From Legionellales bacterium (GTDB lineage Bacteria > Pseudomonadota > Gammaproteobacteria > Berkiellales > Berkiellaceae): 64,000 nt of DNA. The stretch covers positions 1 to 64,000 of the forward strand of contig PANA01000001.1 in NCBI GenBank assembly GCA_002708265.1, in the 5' to 3' direction. Below, piece after piece: positions 1 to 9,069 of the stretch; position 1 is the stretch's first letter, and each line of letters begins with the position of its first letter. The translations under genes were made by a program, and so were the position numbers. The notes below the pieces were generated by a model. The model searched no databases and was not told the DNA's origin. It was given only the letters and a program-made list of their open reading frames with translations.

Positions 1-98
1 GCAGACTCTTCATCCAATGGCAAATCCCCTTCTCCTACAACCAATGAATCACGAGTCTTTGATTTAGGTTTATTATGTGTACGTTTCTTCTTGCCCAT
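1..98 (-). CDS. 5' end of a second giant helicase-like gene (partial)
   Basis: This is the first 32 codons of a gene that continues leftwards beyond the window. Its ATG is at 98-96. The encoded peptide is identical over all 32 residues to the start of the complete 2208-residue protein encoded upstream (ATG at 6759). Aligning 1-98 with the matching bases near 6662-6759 shows four differences, all in third codon positions and all synonymous. The gene starts 34 bp after the stop of the first copy on the same strand, with AAAGG about 8 bases before the ATG, so the two are probably co-transcribed. Only the lysine-rich N-terminus is visible. Whether the rest is a full-length helicase paralogue or a truncated remnant cannot be seen here. 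Confidence 0.8.
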   Translation of the reverse strand, partial: MGKKKRTHNKPKSKTRDSLVVGEGDLPLDEES

Positions 99-132
99 CT
101 TCTTTACCTTTCTTTTATAATTCTTTAACTGC

Positions 133-3100
133 TTATCGTCGCTTTACCACAGGCTTCCGTACCGATAGCCCTTCCTCTGAAGCTGCGAGCGGTTCTCCTG
201 TTGCCACTTCTTCTGTTCTGTCGCCCCTTAGCTTGGCTAATTCTATTGGAGAAAAAGGAGGAGAGCCCTCCGTAGAACTTTCATCACCAAACCCTTCTCT
301 GCCCTTTGCACAGAACATAGGTATAAATTTGTTTTGGTTTCTTTCCAGGCTCAGTACACATATGATCCCTGCATTTAACGCACTCATAAATGACGCCATT
401 TGGTGGTAATTCCCTTTTATCCACTCGTCAGAAAAAAGTTTATTTTCTGGCTCCTCAGGCCTGAAAGCTCTATCGAGCACTCCTTTGTAAATGCTCACAT
501 CATGAGGGCTCATGTCTTTCAAGATTATCTTTCTTAATACTTTTGACTTGTTACCTTGGGAACCACTAATATGTTTTTTCACTTCAACGAAGTGCTTATT
601 AAATGCACTTTCACAGCCCGGTCGCGAACGCAACCTCCAAACACTCATCATGTTTTCTAGCAAATGCAAAGCCTTTTTCGCTTTTAAAGCATGAAGCTTC
701 CTTGAAAATGCATTCATTTTCTCTGCAGCAAACGGGTTTAGAACGATGAAATCCATTAAGCAATAGTCTGGAGTACCCTTTAAAGGTAAAAATAATAAAA
801 TTGGGTTTAGAACTTTAACACCACCAATTCTTAACTCTTGCTCTAAACCAAACGTTTCTGAAACCAAATTTGGCAATACCATTTTTAACTTATCTTCGTA
901 GGTATCAGCTATTATCTGGCTGGGTGAGAATAATAACGCATAGAGCCCTCGATAAGGATTCTTTCTATCTCCTCCAACTTGGTGACACTTATGCCGATAA
1001 GACCATAGCTCTACTGAAGAGAGAATGTGTACATCAGGCTTTATCTCTTGAACCAAAGGAGGCGCAATATACAAACTCAAGGCTGGATATCTTGCCATTA
1101 GAAGTGTCAATATATATATGCCCTCAACTGAATGAGAAAGCTCCTCAAACAACGTGGTTGTTGGACAATTTAAGTAGACAGGCACAGAGAACAGAACATC
1201 GACAATTCCGTTAAGATCGTCTGCAGAAAACTCCACACCAGATGAGTCCCCTGCTTTTTTCAGGAGTTCTATTACAGCAGAGCTCATAAGGGGTGCAACA
1301 GTTAACAAAGATAAGAAAGGGGATAAATACGTTTGAGACTGACTAGAAGCACTTGCCGTAGGTTCCTCGCGGTATGACAGTATCGCCTTAGCTCCCCCCA
1401 TGGCTTCAATATTTTTCAATATGAATTTCGAGAAAGCCTCAAAAAAGCCTTTATGATCCAAATCATCTCTATGTGTCATAGAACGAATGATTCTAAAGAT
1501 TCCAGATGACCCGGCAAAAAAGGCATCGATCGACACCATAGTTGAATCAAACATTGTTTGATTCAATAAAATGCCTTGTAGGTTATTCGTCAAATATTGT
1601 CCAGCTTCACGAACTCCTCTTCTTTTACTGGGCGCGCTTTCAAGAGAGAGCTTTATTACATCACCCCACCAAGAAACCTCACTATCTGTGTCCAGTCGAA
1701 GCCCCAACACGGGTACTAATAATGGATATAACTTACCAAACGGCTTGCTAAAGAGTAACCTACTTATGCTTTCGCTAGATATTATGATATCCCAACGAAG
1801 ACTTAGGTCTGTTATACAAAGCAACATATTAGAGAGCTTTGCCTCTAGGGAGTGCTGGATCCTTTGTCTGTTAATTTTCTTATCGCTCAACGGCAGATCC
1901 AAACTTTCTGCTCGCCGCTCTATATCTCGAACCTCTTCTTCAATAATCCGCACACACTGTGCAAGACATTCTGAATGGCTGATAACTCCCATAATATCCA
2001 GTGATAAAAAAGGTTTTTCTCGCACTAAATAATATAATTGCTGACTAGATTTTGAAGCTGCTCTTAGGATGATGGGGGCTGCTCTTTCAGAACATTCAAA
2101 AAAATCGAGCTCCTCTAAAATTGAAGCCGCGTATGCTCGTGGGTTTAAGGATGGACTTCTATCACTTAGTCTTGAGAATTGAAGCTGTCTACGGGCGCGC
2201 TCTAGTTCAGACAAAATATCAGGCAACCAAAAAGCAACATCCACCCAAGTTCTTTTCTTTTCATCCGTCGCACCATCACGCCACCACTCCATGACTCTCT
2301 GGACAGGAAATTCTTCGGTACCCCAAAGGCGAGACCACTCCAGATGATCGGGACTTGTATCAACGAACAATCTTTTTCGAACATTTAAAAAATTAAGATA
2401 CCCTTTAGCTAGAAACTTTCCGTTTTCCTCATTTCTGATGCCTGCCGGATCAAAAACCTCATCAAAAATAGGATCAAATAATGGACTTTCTCCTGTTGGA
2501 CTAATTAACAAAACAGAACGCTTCAGCACTTCATAGAGCTGGTCACTTGAAGCGCTAGCTTCAATTAGGAAAAGAAGTGCAATCTTTAACTGTGTTGTGG
2601 TTATCGTTTGTCTTTGATTTAGATTATCCAACAGTCTATTATAAAATGTTTCACCAGTTGAAAATGCTTCATTTAAAATATGCCTTCTGGCCTCTGTGTT
2701 TTTTAGGAGCTCTAAAAAGGCATCTTGGCTCACCAGGCTTGACATTAAATTCGAGCAGAGCGCCAACATGGAATCTTTATATCTCCGCCCCTGAAAATTG
2801 TGTACTTTCAGTAAAAAGACGAATGCCTCAGCGGCTGCGCCAGGGTCCAAGTAAACAAGCGGACAAGGTAGCGCTGCAACGGCTTCTATTGAGGCAGCTC
2901 TTTCAGCTAGAATTTCCGCTCTATATGGCACATCATCTTCCTGCCCAACCAAAATACTGACAAGCAAGTTTTGATTTTCGAATAAGGCTGATAAATAATT
3001 CAATACACATACGTTGTTCTCAACCGACGGCTCAAATAGATCTTTCGGAGCCTGCCTGACTAATCGCTTAATTGGCGCAATAATGCGCCCCGGCATGTAC

Positions 3101-6100
3101 TCCCAATGCAAATAGTTTTCATTATAAAAACTGCCCTCCTCCTCAACCTCTCTTTCATTCGGATGGAAACTAGTCAAGTTTGCTATTTGCAACGCACTCA
3201 GAACAAAATTAGCTTTTTCATAACCCGACATATCCACCAGAGTCTGATATTCTTCCAACATCGGAAACAGCGGGGTCAAAAGACCTTGTTCAACGATTTT
3301 CCAAAATGAATCTTTATACGGAACCCCCACTTGAGGAGCGAGAGGCAAAATACTATACTCATACGCGCGAAGTGTTGCATCGTTATACTTATTTTGAACA
3401 GCGTGGGCTCTTAGCACTATTTCCAGATCTACTGACATACTTCTGGCTATACTATCCTGCAGGTGCTGCAAGACCATTCGTTGCCCTAAGCCAAGTGTTC
3501 GATGCGCTGTATTTATATCTGCGCCCTCTCCATAGCCAGAAAATATATCAATTATGGTTCTTCTTTTTAAAGCGCTGTCGGGCGCTTCTCGAGCAGTATT
3601 GTTTGATGCATGAATCTTAATGGAGACATCTCTGTTTTGCATAGATACAATATACCCTGACAAAATCGCTTGAAATGCAATCATTAGAAATCGCTGGATA
3701 AATTTTTTATTCTCTTCGCACACCTTCTCTCGTTTTTGAGCATCCTCTCCGTAAAATGCTAAAATCACATCCATTTGCGGCTCCGTTAGAAGCAAACTAA
3801 ATGTTGTCCCTCCCATAACGGTATTCGACGTTCGCTTTACGATGTTAAAATCAGAAAATGCTTTATCTAAAAAATGCCGAACATTTGATCTTTCCGTGCC
3901 GCTTAGAAACTCTGATCCATCTTCATTTTTCTCAAAATCAGGCTCAATAGATCTATAGTTCCCCTGAGAAACCAAAAAGTATAATTCTATTCTGAAGTGC
4001 TCAAGAACATTGTCAAAACCTTCATCACAAATAAAGTGGGGAATCGAGAAATACTGCTCTAAACCATTTGGATACTGTGAAAACATTTCTCTTTTCTGCG
4101 GTGATGTCTCTAAAGCAGTCGGATCATTTCTGCTTAGCTTCAAAAGTTTTTCTTGAATCACGTGCGGTATAAAGACCTTCAAACTTTCGAGTTTCGGTGA
4201 GTCTAGTGGCTGAACCCTCGTTACTTTCATACCCAGTTTTGATGGCGCTTCTCTTGCTCCGCCGCCTGCGCTCGCTTCTTCCTGAGAGCGCTTTCTACGT
4301 TTTGGCTCTAACCGTTTTCCAACAGCTACGACATCCTTTTTCTTTCCAGATACTCTATGACTTGGAGGAGCCCCACTCAAAGAAGCCACTTTTAAGGCTT
4401 CTAAGGCAGCGGCTTCTTCGGCAAGCTTTGCTTTTTTGTTCTCCAGTTCCTGCCTCAGTGCCGCCAGAGTTTGTGCCAGCGCTTCACTGCCCGCTTCATG
4501 AACAGCCCCTTTACTTTCTAGCATCGCCATCGAACCCGCGGCCTGCTCTAACTGCCCCGTTCGTATCAACCCTCTCGCGGTTTTAATTAGCCCTCGACGC
4601 TCAACCTCCCAACTCAGCTCAGCCTCATCACTGTGACACTTCTCCGCCAACACCCGAAGTAGCCCTGATAAATGTCGGTACTCCGCCGCAAAACTCGTCG
4701 GCACAATGATCGCCAACCGCTGCTTCGGTCGTGAGACCCCCACCTTCAAAAGATTCAGCAGCCGCAACACCTCTTCATTGCGTTTCGCGACCTCTCGGTC
4801 TTTCGGAAGCCCCTCTTCTATCTGGGTCCCATAGATAAGCTCAAATAAGGAGTCTTCTTTTCTTGAAGCGTCCAACTCGCCCAGCAAGGCATTTAAACGA
4901 GAGACTACCCCAACTTGTGAAGCGTTTGGCTCTAGCACCACCGCGACCGACTCCGCCTCTAACCCCTTATAACTCTTAATGCTGACTTCAGGTGGCTGAG
5001 CCGACTCTGCCTCTGTTGAAGCTGGATGGACTTTCTTCTTCAACCCCTCATCCAAATGCAACACCACACTCGCCTGCGCTTGTTCAACCAAAAGCGATCG
5101 TTGCTCGGCATCGTCCTCAAAATATACCTCTACACGCCCCTTCACGCCCTCAGCAGACACTTCAGCGTATATCTCTTCTGCACTCTCTTCTTTACTCGCC
5201 TTACCGCGCCCGCGCATCAGATATGACAACTTGTCCAACAAACGAACAAAACGGGTGATGTTCTCACTCATCCGATAGGACTGTCGTAAATGCAGCACCT
5301 GCACCGCCTCGCCTGCACCACTCCCCACGACGCGCTTTAACGTATCTATACTTGATATCCCCGCATTAAAGACCGCCTGCGTCTCTTCTCCCGCAAACAC
5401 ACTCCGGGGACATCCCGCCAAAATAATACTCAACAACGACGGGCTTAAATCCTGCATCTCATCCACAAAAACAGGACACGCCAGACCCCGCAGGGTCTCT
5501 ATCAACTCTATTGAACGGCGCCAGCTCAACAACTGAACATCTTCATATGGCGATGCTTCTTTATCGTGACCCAGGTAACGCATGTATGGCTGATAGTACT
5601 TTTCAAAAAACACCTTCCGTGCACCCTTCGGAAGATAGGACTCGCTCCGTTCACTCAACCCTAAGTACGGCTCCTCTACCACCGAGTAAACATCCTCCTC
5701 CGTCAATCTCCCAGAACCGCTCAGCAGTGCCTGCATCACCAGTCCATGCACCACCTGTAACTCTGCATAGTACAAACCGCCGTTATATCCCGCCGGTGCC
5801 TTCTCCTTACTTCGGAAACGTTCGCCCGACGCATTCACCCCGTCAACCCACGACTCAAATGCCGATTGACCCAATACAACTTTATCGGGCCCCACCAATT
5901 CATGCTGACTCATGAATATCACGCGGCTCTCATAGGCCGACTCTGCCGGAAGTTCTAAATACTCTCGCACCTGTCGCTCTAACGTCTCCGACAACTCTTC
6001 TTTTAAGTCATCACTTTGCGTTATCACGACCACTGGGGCATTCGACTCTTGATGATGACGAGCCAACGCCTGAAGTATCGTCGTCTTACCCGTACCAGGC

Positions 6101-6759
6101 CCCCCTTCCAACACCGTCACCCCTCGGTGCTCTGAAGTCACTGTCCGTAAACAAGCTTCTTGTTCCGCATTAAACCCTTTGTACTCGCCATCAAATACCA
6201 AGCGCTCGCCCAGACCAAAGCCCACCAGAGCCTCTTCTTCACTAACCCCATCAACCTCTAAATCCGATGGCGTATAGCAAACAATCTCTCCGCCCGCGCG
6301 CATATCCTTTAACAGGCTCTCTAATATCTGCCGATGACCAGACTTCGTCTTTATCTCGGGCGTGTCTTTGTAGTGCTCATCTGACCGCTTGTAATATAAC
6401 CATACCGTCCCACCACGCTTAGGCTCTTTACACGCCACAAACAACAACCGCTTCTGGTGTTGGTCTAAGCGAATCGACAGTATCCGCGCCGTTCCTCGCC
6501 CTCCCCGCATCGTCTCCGGGTGTAAACCCCGTCCTTGCTCGCGGCGCATATAGCGTGACATCGCGCGAAGACACGACGCGGACTCTTTGGCATCTAAACC
6601 CGATAAGGGATCTCGGTTCGTTAAGCGGGACAAGGTGAAACGTTCAGGGTACGAGGGAGTCGCAGACTCTTCATCCAATGGCAAATCCCCCTCTCCTACA
6701 ACCAATGAATCGCGAGTCTTCGATTTGGGTTTATTATGTGTACGTTTCTTCTTGCCCAT
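133..6759 (-). CDS. Giant UvrD/Rep-like (SF1A) helicase-domain protein, 2208 aa
   Basis: The N-terminal third carries the SF1A helicase motifs in order: a Q-motif-like FNAEQEA near residue 196, Walker A GGPGTGKTT (219-227), Walker B VFVDEMQDL (about 431-438), motif III GEETQAVF (about 457), motif IV LRQSYR (about 491), motif V IKSYKGLE (about 594) and motif VI VGVSRPKQRL (about 673). ATP-dependent translocation on nucleic acid is therefore likely. A coiled-coil-like, lysine-rich linker (about 760-850) with the basic cluster KRLEPKRRKR follows. Residues 860-2208 look mostly helical and match no domain I recognise. The ATG at 6759 is chosen because the paralogue at the window edge starts at the same point; an in-frame GTG lies at 6795. 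Bacterial UvrD is about 720 residues, so the tail is a large extension. Base composition changes near 4200, at the end of the linker. Function is unknown: defence, DNA metabolism and a secreted effector are all possible. Confidence 0.85.
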   Translation of the reverse strand: MGKKKRTHNKPKSKTRDSLVVGEGDLPLDEESATPSYPERFTLSRLTNRDPLSGLDAKESASCLRAMSRYMRREQGRGLHPETMRGGRGTARILSIRLDQHQKRLLFVACKEPKRGGTVWLYYKRSDEHYKDTPEIKTKSGHRQILESLLKDMRAGGEIVCYTPSDLEVDGVSEEEALVGFGLGERLVFDGEYKGFNAEQEACLRTVTSEHRGVTVLEGGPGTGKTTILQALARHHQESNAPVVVITQSDDLKEELSETLERQVREYLELPAESAYESRVIFMSQHELVGPDKVVLGQSAFESWVDGVNASGERFRSKEKAPAGYNGGLYYAELQVVHGLVMQALLSGSGRLTEEDVYSVVEEPYLGLSERSESYLPKGARKVFFEKYYQPYMRYLGHDKEASPYEDVQLLSWRRSIELIETLRGLACPVFVDEMQDLSPSLLSIILAGCPRSVFAGEETQAVFNAGISSIDTLKRVVGSGAGEAVQVLHLRQSYRMSENITRFVRLLDKLSYLMRGRGKASKEESAEEIYAEVSAEGVKGRVEVYFEDDAEQRSLLVEQAQASVVLHLDEGLKKKVHPASTEAESAQPPEVSIKSYKGLEAESVAVVLEPNASQVGVVSRLNALLGELDASRKEDSLFELIYGTQIEEGLPKDREVAKRNEEVLRLLNLLKVGVSRPKQRLAIIVPTSFAAEYRHLSGLLRVLAEKCHSDEAELSWEVERRGLIKTARGLIRTGQLEQAAGSMAMLESKGAVHEAGSEALAQTLAALRQELENKKAKLAEEAAALEALKVASLSGAPPSHRVSGKKKDVVAVGKRLEPKRRKRSQEEASAGGGAREAPSKLGMKVTRVQPLDSPKLESLKVFIPHVIQEKLLKLSRNDPTALETSPQKREMFSQYPNGLEQYFSIPHFICDEGFDNVLEHFRIELYFLVSQGNYRSIEPDFEKNEDGSEFLSGTERSNVRHFLDKAFSDFNIVKRTSNTVMGGTTFSLLLTEPQMDVILAFYGEDAQKREKVCEENKKFIQRFLMIAFQAILSGYIVSMQNRDVSIKIHASNNTAREAPDSALKRRTIIDIFSGYGEGADINTAHRTLGLGQRMVLQHLQDSIARSMSVDLEIVLRAHAVQNKYNDATLRAYEYSILPLAPQVGVPYKDSFWKIVEQGLLTPLFPMLEEYQTLVDMSGYEKANFVLSALQIANLTSFHPNEREVEEEGSFYNENYLHWEYMPGRIIAPIKRLVRQAPKDLFEPSVENNVCVLNYLSALFENQNLLVSILVGQEDDVPYRAEILAERAASIEAVAALPCPLVYLDPGAAAEAFVFLLKVHNFQGRRYKDSMLALCSNLMSSLVSQDAFLELLKNTEARRHILNEAFSTGETFYNRLLDNLNQRQTITTTQLKIALLFLIEASASSDQLYEVLKRSVLLISPTGESPLFDPIFDEVFDPAGIRNEENGKFLAKGYLNFLNVRKRLFVDTSPDHLEWSRLWGTEEFPVQRVMEWWRDGATDEKKRTWVDVAFWLPDILSELERARRQLQFSRLSDRSPSLNPRAYAASILEELDFFECSERAAPIILRAASKSSQQLYYLVREKPFLSLDIMGVISHSECLAQCVRIIEEEVRDIERRAESLDLPLSDKKINRQRIQHSLEAKLSNMLLCITDLSLRWDIIISSESISRLLFSKPFGKLYPLLVPVLGLRLDTDSEVSWWGDVIKLSLESAPSKRRGVREAGQYLTNNLQGILLNQTMFDSTMVSIDAFFAGSSGIFRIIRSMTHRDDLDHKGFFEAFSKFILKNIEAMGGAKAILSYREEPTASASSQSQTYLSPFLSLLTVAPLMSSAVIELLKKAGDSSGVEFSADDLNGIVDVLFSVPVYLNCPTTTLFEELSHSVEGIYILTLLMARYPALSLYIAPPLVQEIKPDVHILSSVELWSYRHKCHQVGGDRKNPYRGLYALLFSPSQIIADTYEDKLKMVLPNLVSETFGLEQELRIGGVKVLNPILLFLPLKGTPDYCLMDFIVLNPFAAEKMNAFSRKLHALKAKKALHLLENMMSVWRLRSRPGCESAFNKHFVEVKKHISGSQGNKSKVLRKIILKDMSPHDVSIYKGVLDRAFRPEEPENKLFSDEWIKGNYHQMASFMSALNAGIICVLSLERNQNKFIPMFCAKGREGFGDESSTEGSPPFSPIELAKLRGDRTEEVATGEPLAASEEGLSVRKPVVKRR

Positions 6760-6974
6760 GAATGAAGCCTTACTACGACTTATAAAAACCCTCACATTCT
6801 AAAGTAAGTGTGTAAAATAACCATGATGTTTTGTTATTTAGCTAGAACATTCAATTAGTTAAACTTACTATTTTTTTGTTTTCTAAGTAAAAATTATGGG
6901 ATTAAAGAGAATTCGTGAAAATTTTAAGCGCGGCTGATATCATCATGTGCTGACAAAATGCATGAGAACGTGAC

Positions 6975-7502
6975 ATGGCTACTTTGGAATTACTGATATA
7001 TCCCAATGAAAAATTGCGGAAAATTTGCCCCCCTGTTACGCAGTTTGGGCCTGAGTTGGCTCAACTGGCCGATGATATGCATGAGATAATGAAGCGTTTT
7101 CAGGGGTGTGGTTTAGCGGCCACTCAAGTGGGTCGAGACGAGCGTCTATTCATTTTAGATTTATCGGATGATTTTTCGGCACCAGAAGTTTACATCAACC
7201 CCAAAATAACCCAGTCTGCGGGCAAAATGCTTTGGAATGAGGCCTGCCTTTCTTTTCCCTATGTTTGGGCAAAAACGGAACTAAAGGGGCAAATTACCAT
7301 GGAGTATCAAGATCTTGATGGTAACCCTTATGTCATTGAGTGTTCTGAGGCCGACTCAGCTCTTCGGTGTGCCGCTCTTCAACATGAATCCGCACACTTA
7401 GACGGCATTTTGTATATCGATGCTTTATCCAAGCTCAAAAGAGACCGTTTATTACAGAAAATGGAAAAATCCCTTCGTATTTATGGACGACGGAGCGCTT
7501 AG
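6975..7502 (+). CDS. def: Peptide deformylase (fmt-linked copy)
   Basis: Removes the formyl group from the initiator methionine of nascent proteins, using a metal held by one Cys and two His. Motif I GCGLAATQ (44-51) is canonical. Motif II reads EACLS (89-93) where the family normally has EGCLS, and motif III reads HESAH (137-141) where HExDH is usual. The ligands Cys91, His137 and His141 and the catalytic Glu138 are kept, so activity is plausible. The 175 aa length is normal. The gene is 2 bp upstream of fmt, the classic def-fmt pair, and is divergent from the giant helicase gene across a 215-bp AT-rich spacer. A second deformylase lies between dnaN and recF. Confidence 0.9.
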   Translation: MATLELLIYPNEKLRKICPPVTQFGPELAQLADDMHEIMKRFQGCGLAATQVGRDERLFILDLSDDFSAPEVYINPKITQSAGKMLWNEACLSFPYVWAKTELKGQITMEYQDLDGNPYVIECSEADSALRCAALQHESAHLDGILYIDALSKLKRDRLLQKMEKSLRIYGRRSA

Positions 7503-7504
7503 TA

Positions 7505-8455
7505 GTGACGGACTCTCCAATCCTTGCCTTTGCTGGCACCCCTGACTTTGCGGCCATCCAGCTTAAGGCACTACTAGAGGCAGGATATAAGGTAAGTGCC
7601 GTTTATACGCAGCCCGATCGCCCTAAAGGCAGAGGACAACGTCTACAACCCTCGCCTGTCAAAGAAGTCGCTTTAGCCTATAACTTGCCAGTCTTTCAGC
7701 CCAGCAGTCTAAAAAAAGAAGACGCAACAGCCCCCTTGAAGTCAATTCAGCCGGATCTGTTGATTGTCAGCGCTTATGGGCTGATATTGCCGACATCGGT
7801 GCTTAATATTCCAAAATATGGTTGCTGGAATGTTCATGCCTCGTTACTTCCTCACCATAGAGGCGCCGCCCCCATTCAGTATGCTTTACTTTCTGGAGAG
7901 TCTACGACGGGCGTTACCTTAATGCTGATGGATAAAGGGATGGATACTGGTGATATGCTTCTCAAAGCCAGCACACCAATTCAAAATTTTGATACTACCG
8001 GAACGCTCCATGATCGCCTTGCTGAGCTTGGCACATCCCTTTTGCTTGATGGCTTGAAGGATATTGAAAAACTAAATGCAGAACGCCAAGTCCAAGACCA
8101 CGCCAAAGCAAGTTACGCTCCAAAAATTCAAAAAAGCCAAGCCCACATTGATTTTTCAACTTCTGCCGATCAAATAGATCGGCAAATTCGAGCCTTTACC
8201 CCCTGGCCAACCGCTTTTTTTGAGCATAACGAAAAAGCCATCAAGGTCCATCAAGCTAAAGTCGAGGCCACCTCTCATACAGCTGAACCAGGCACTGTCC
8301 TATCGGTAAGTGCAGAGGGTTTGGTGATCGCCTGTGGCAGTGGTGCACTGCGTATTCAAACCATCCAACTGCCCAATAAAAAAGCTGTGGCACTTAAAGA
8401 CTTCCTCAACGCTTTCCCTGCCTTCTTCTCTGAAGGCATGCGCGTAGATCGCTAA
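7505..8455 (+). CDS. fmt: Methionyl-tRNA formyltransferase
   Basis: Transfers a formyl group from 10-formyl-tetrahydrofolate to Met-tRNAfMet for translation initiation. The N-terminal Rossmann domain begins ILAFAGTPDFAA. The catalytic and signature region includes WNVHASLLPHHRGAAPI and MDKGMDTGD, giving the Asn/His/Asp catalytic set. The C-terminal tRNA-contacting domain runs from about residue 205. The length of 316 aa is typical. The start is GTG at 7505, two bases after the def stop, with GGAG in the end of def, so translation is probably coupled to def. Confidence 0.95.
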   Translation: MTDSPILAFAGTPDFAAIQLKALLEAGYKVSAVYTQPDRPKGRGQRLQPSPVKEVALAYNLPVFQPSSLKKEDATAPLKSIQPDLLIVSAYGLILPTSVLNIPKYGCWNVHASLLPHHRGAAPIQYALLSGESTTGVTLMLMDKGMDTGDMLLKASTPIQNFDTTGTLHDRLAELGTSLLLDGLKDIEKLNAERQVQDHAKASYAPKIQKSQAHIDFSTSADQIDRQIRAFTPWPTAFFEHNEKAIKVHQAKVEATSHTAEPGTVLSVSAEGLVIACGSGALRIQTIQLPNKKAVALKDFLNAFPAFFSEGMRVDR

Positions 8456-8500
8456 TGGTATCAATTGCTGCCCCTCAGCGACATTGCTACACTAACAATA

Positions 8501-8719
8501 ATGATATCTAAACGATTTGCCAAAGTACTGTTGCGCGTCTGTGAGCTGGTTGCCACGATTTTTACCTTTTGGTTACTGTTGGCTATGTTCGCCTTTGCTC
8601 CTGTGCCCTTCTTTGAATCAAATGGCTTGGCATTTGGGATTCGTTTATTAGCTTCAGCTTCTATTTTGGGATGGTTGCTGTCGGCATGGAGTCGATACGA
8701 AGTGGACAAACGTATTTAA
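8501..8719 (+). CDS. Small two-helix membrane protein
   Basis: A 72-residue ORF with two hydrophobic segments, about residues 14-31 and 44-62, separated by a short loop and ending in a charged tail (EVDKRI). I do not recognise a family. The ATG at 8501 has no clear ribosome binding site; an in-frame TTG at 8465 would add 12 residues, so the start is uncertain. It is the first of three small membrane ORFs between fmt and trkA, all on the same strand and closely spaced, which suggests one transcript. Confidence 0.55.
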   Translation: MISKRFAKVLLRVCELVATIFTFWLLLAMFAFAPVPFFESNGLAFGIRLLASASILGWLLSAWSRYEVDKRI

Positions 8720-8737
8720 CTACCTAAGGAGCGCTTT

Positions 8738-8920
8738 GTGTTTAAACAGTACGATTTTTTCCTGCTTTTAGCCGTGGTCATTTCTTTTGTGACATCCGCT
8801 TGGTTTTGGTTTTCTGGTTTCCAACTGGAAGGCATTTTTACGGCCCTTTGGGTTCCGTCTATATTAGCCTTTGGGATCTATTTTAAGCTCACCGTGCTAT
8901 TAAGAAAGCACTTACGATAA
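8738..8920 (+). CDS. Small two-helix membrane protein
   Basis: Encodes 60 residues from a GTG preceded by a strong AAGGAG. Two hydrophobic helices (about 8-26 and 33-53) are followed by a short basic end (RKHLR). No family is recognised. The good ribosome binding site and its place between two other small membrane ORFs support it being real. It could be a subunit or regulator of a membrane complex, possibly the adjacent Trk potassium system, but that is inference only. Confidence 0.6.
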   Translation: MFKQYDFFLLLAVVISFVTSAWFWFSGFQLEGIFTALWVPSILAFGIYFKLTVLLRKHLR

Positions 8921-8930
8921 GGAGTTGCTT

Positions 8931-9065
8931 GTGACGGACCACCAACAACTATTACTCATTGTTTCTATTGTGGTATTTTCCTTGATGCTTATTGGCTTAG
9001 GTCTCACTATTTGGGAATATCGACATCACATACACCCTAAAGATGAAGACGAAAACCAAGGATAA
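8931..9065 (+). CDS. Single-pass membrane microprotein, 44 aa
   Basis: A GTG at 8931 preceded by AAGGAGTTGCTT opens a 44-codon frame ending in TAA at 9063-9065, four bases before the trkA ATG. The peptide has one hydrophobic stretch (about residues 7-28, LLLIVSIVVFSLMLIGLGLT) followed by a charged tail rich in His, Asp and Glu. The strong ribosome binding site and tight spacing to trkA argue for real translation. No homologue is recognised. A role in, or translational coupling to, the trkA gene is possible. Confidence 0.6.
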   Translation: MTDHQQLLLIVSIVVFSLMLIGLGLTIWEYRHHIHPKDEDENQG

Positions 9066-9069
9066 ATAA

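Noticed and set aside
77-6802. Several plus-strand frames of 60-150 codons opposite the giant helicase gene (for example 4197-4586, 5511-5915)
   Set aside because: They lie wholly antisense to one long intact frame with clear helicase motifs, have no convincing ribosome sites and show no family features.
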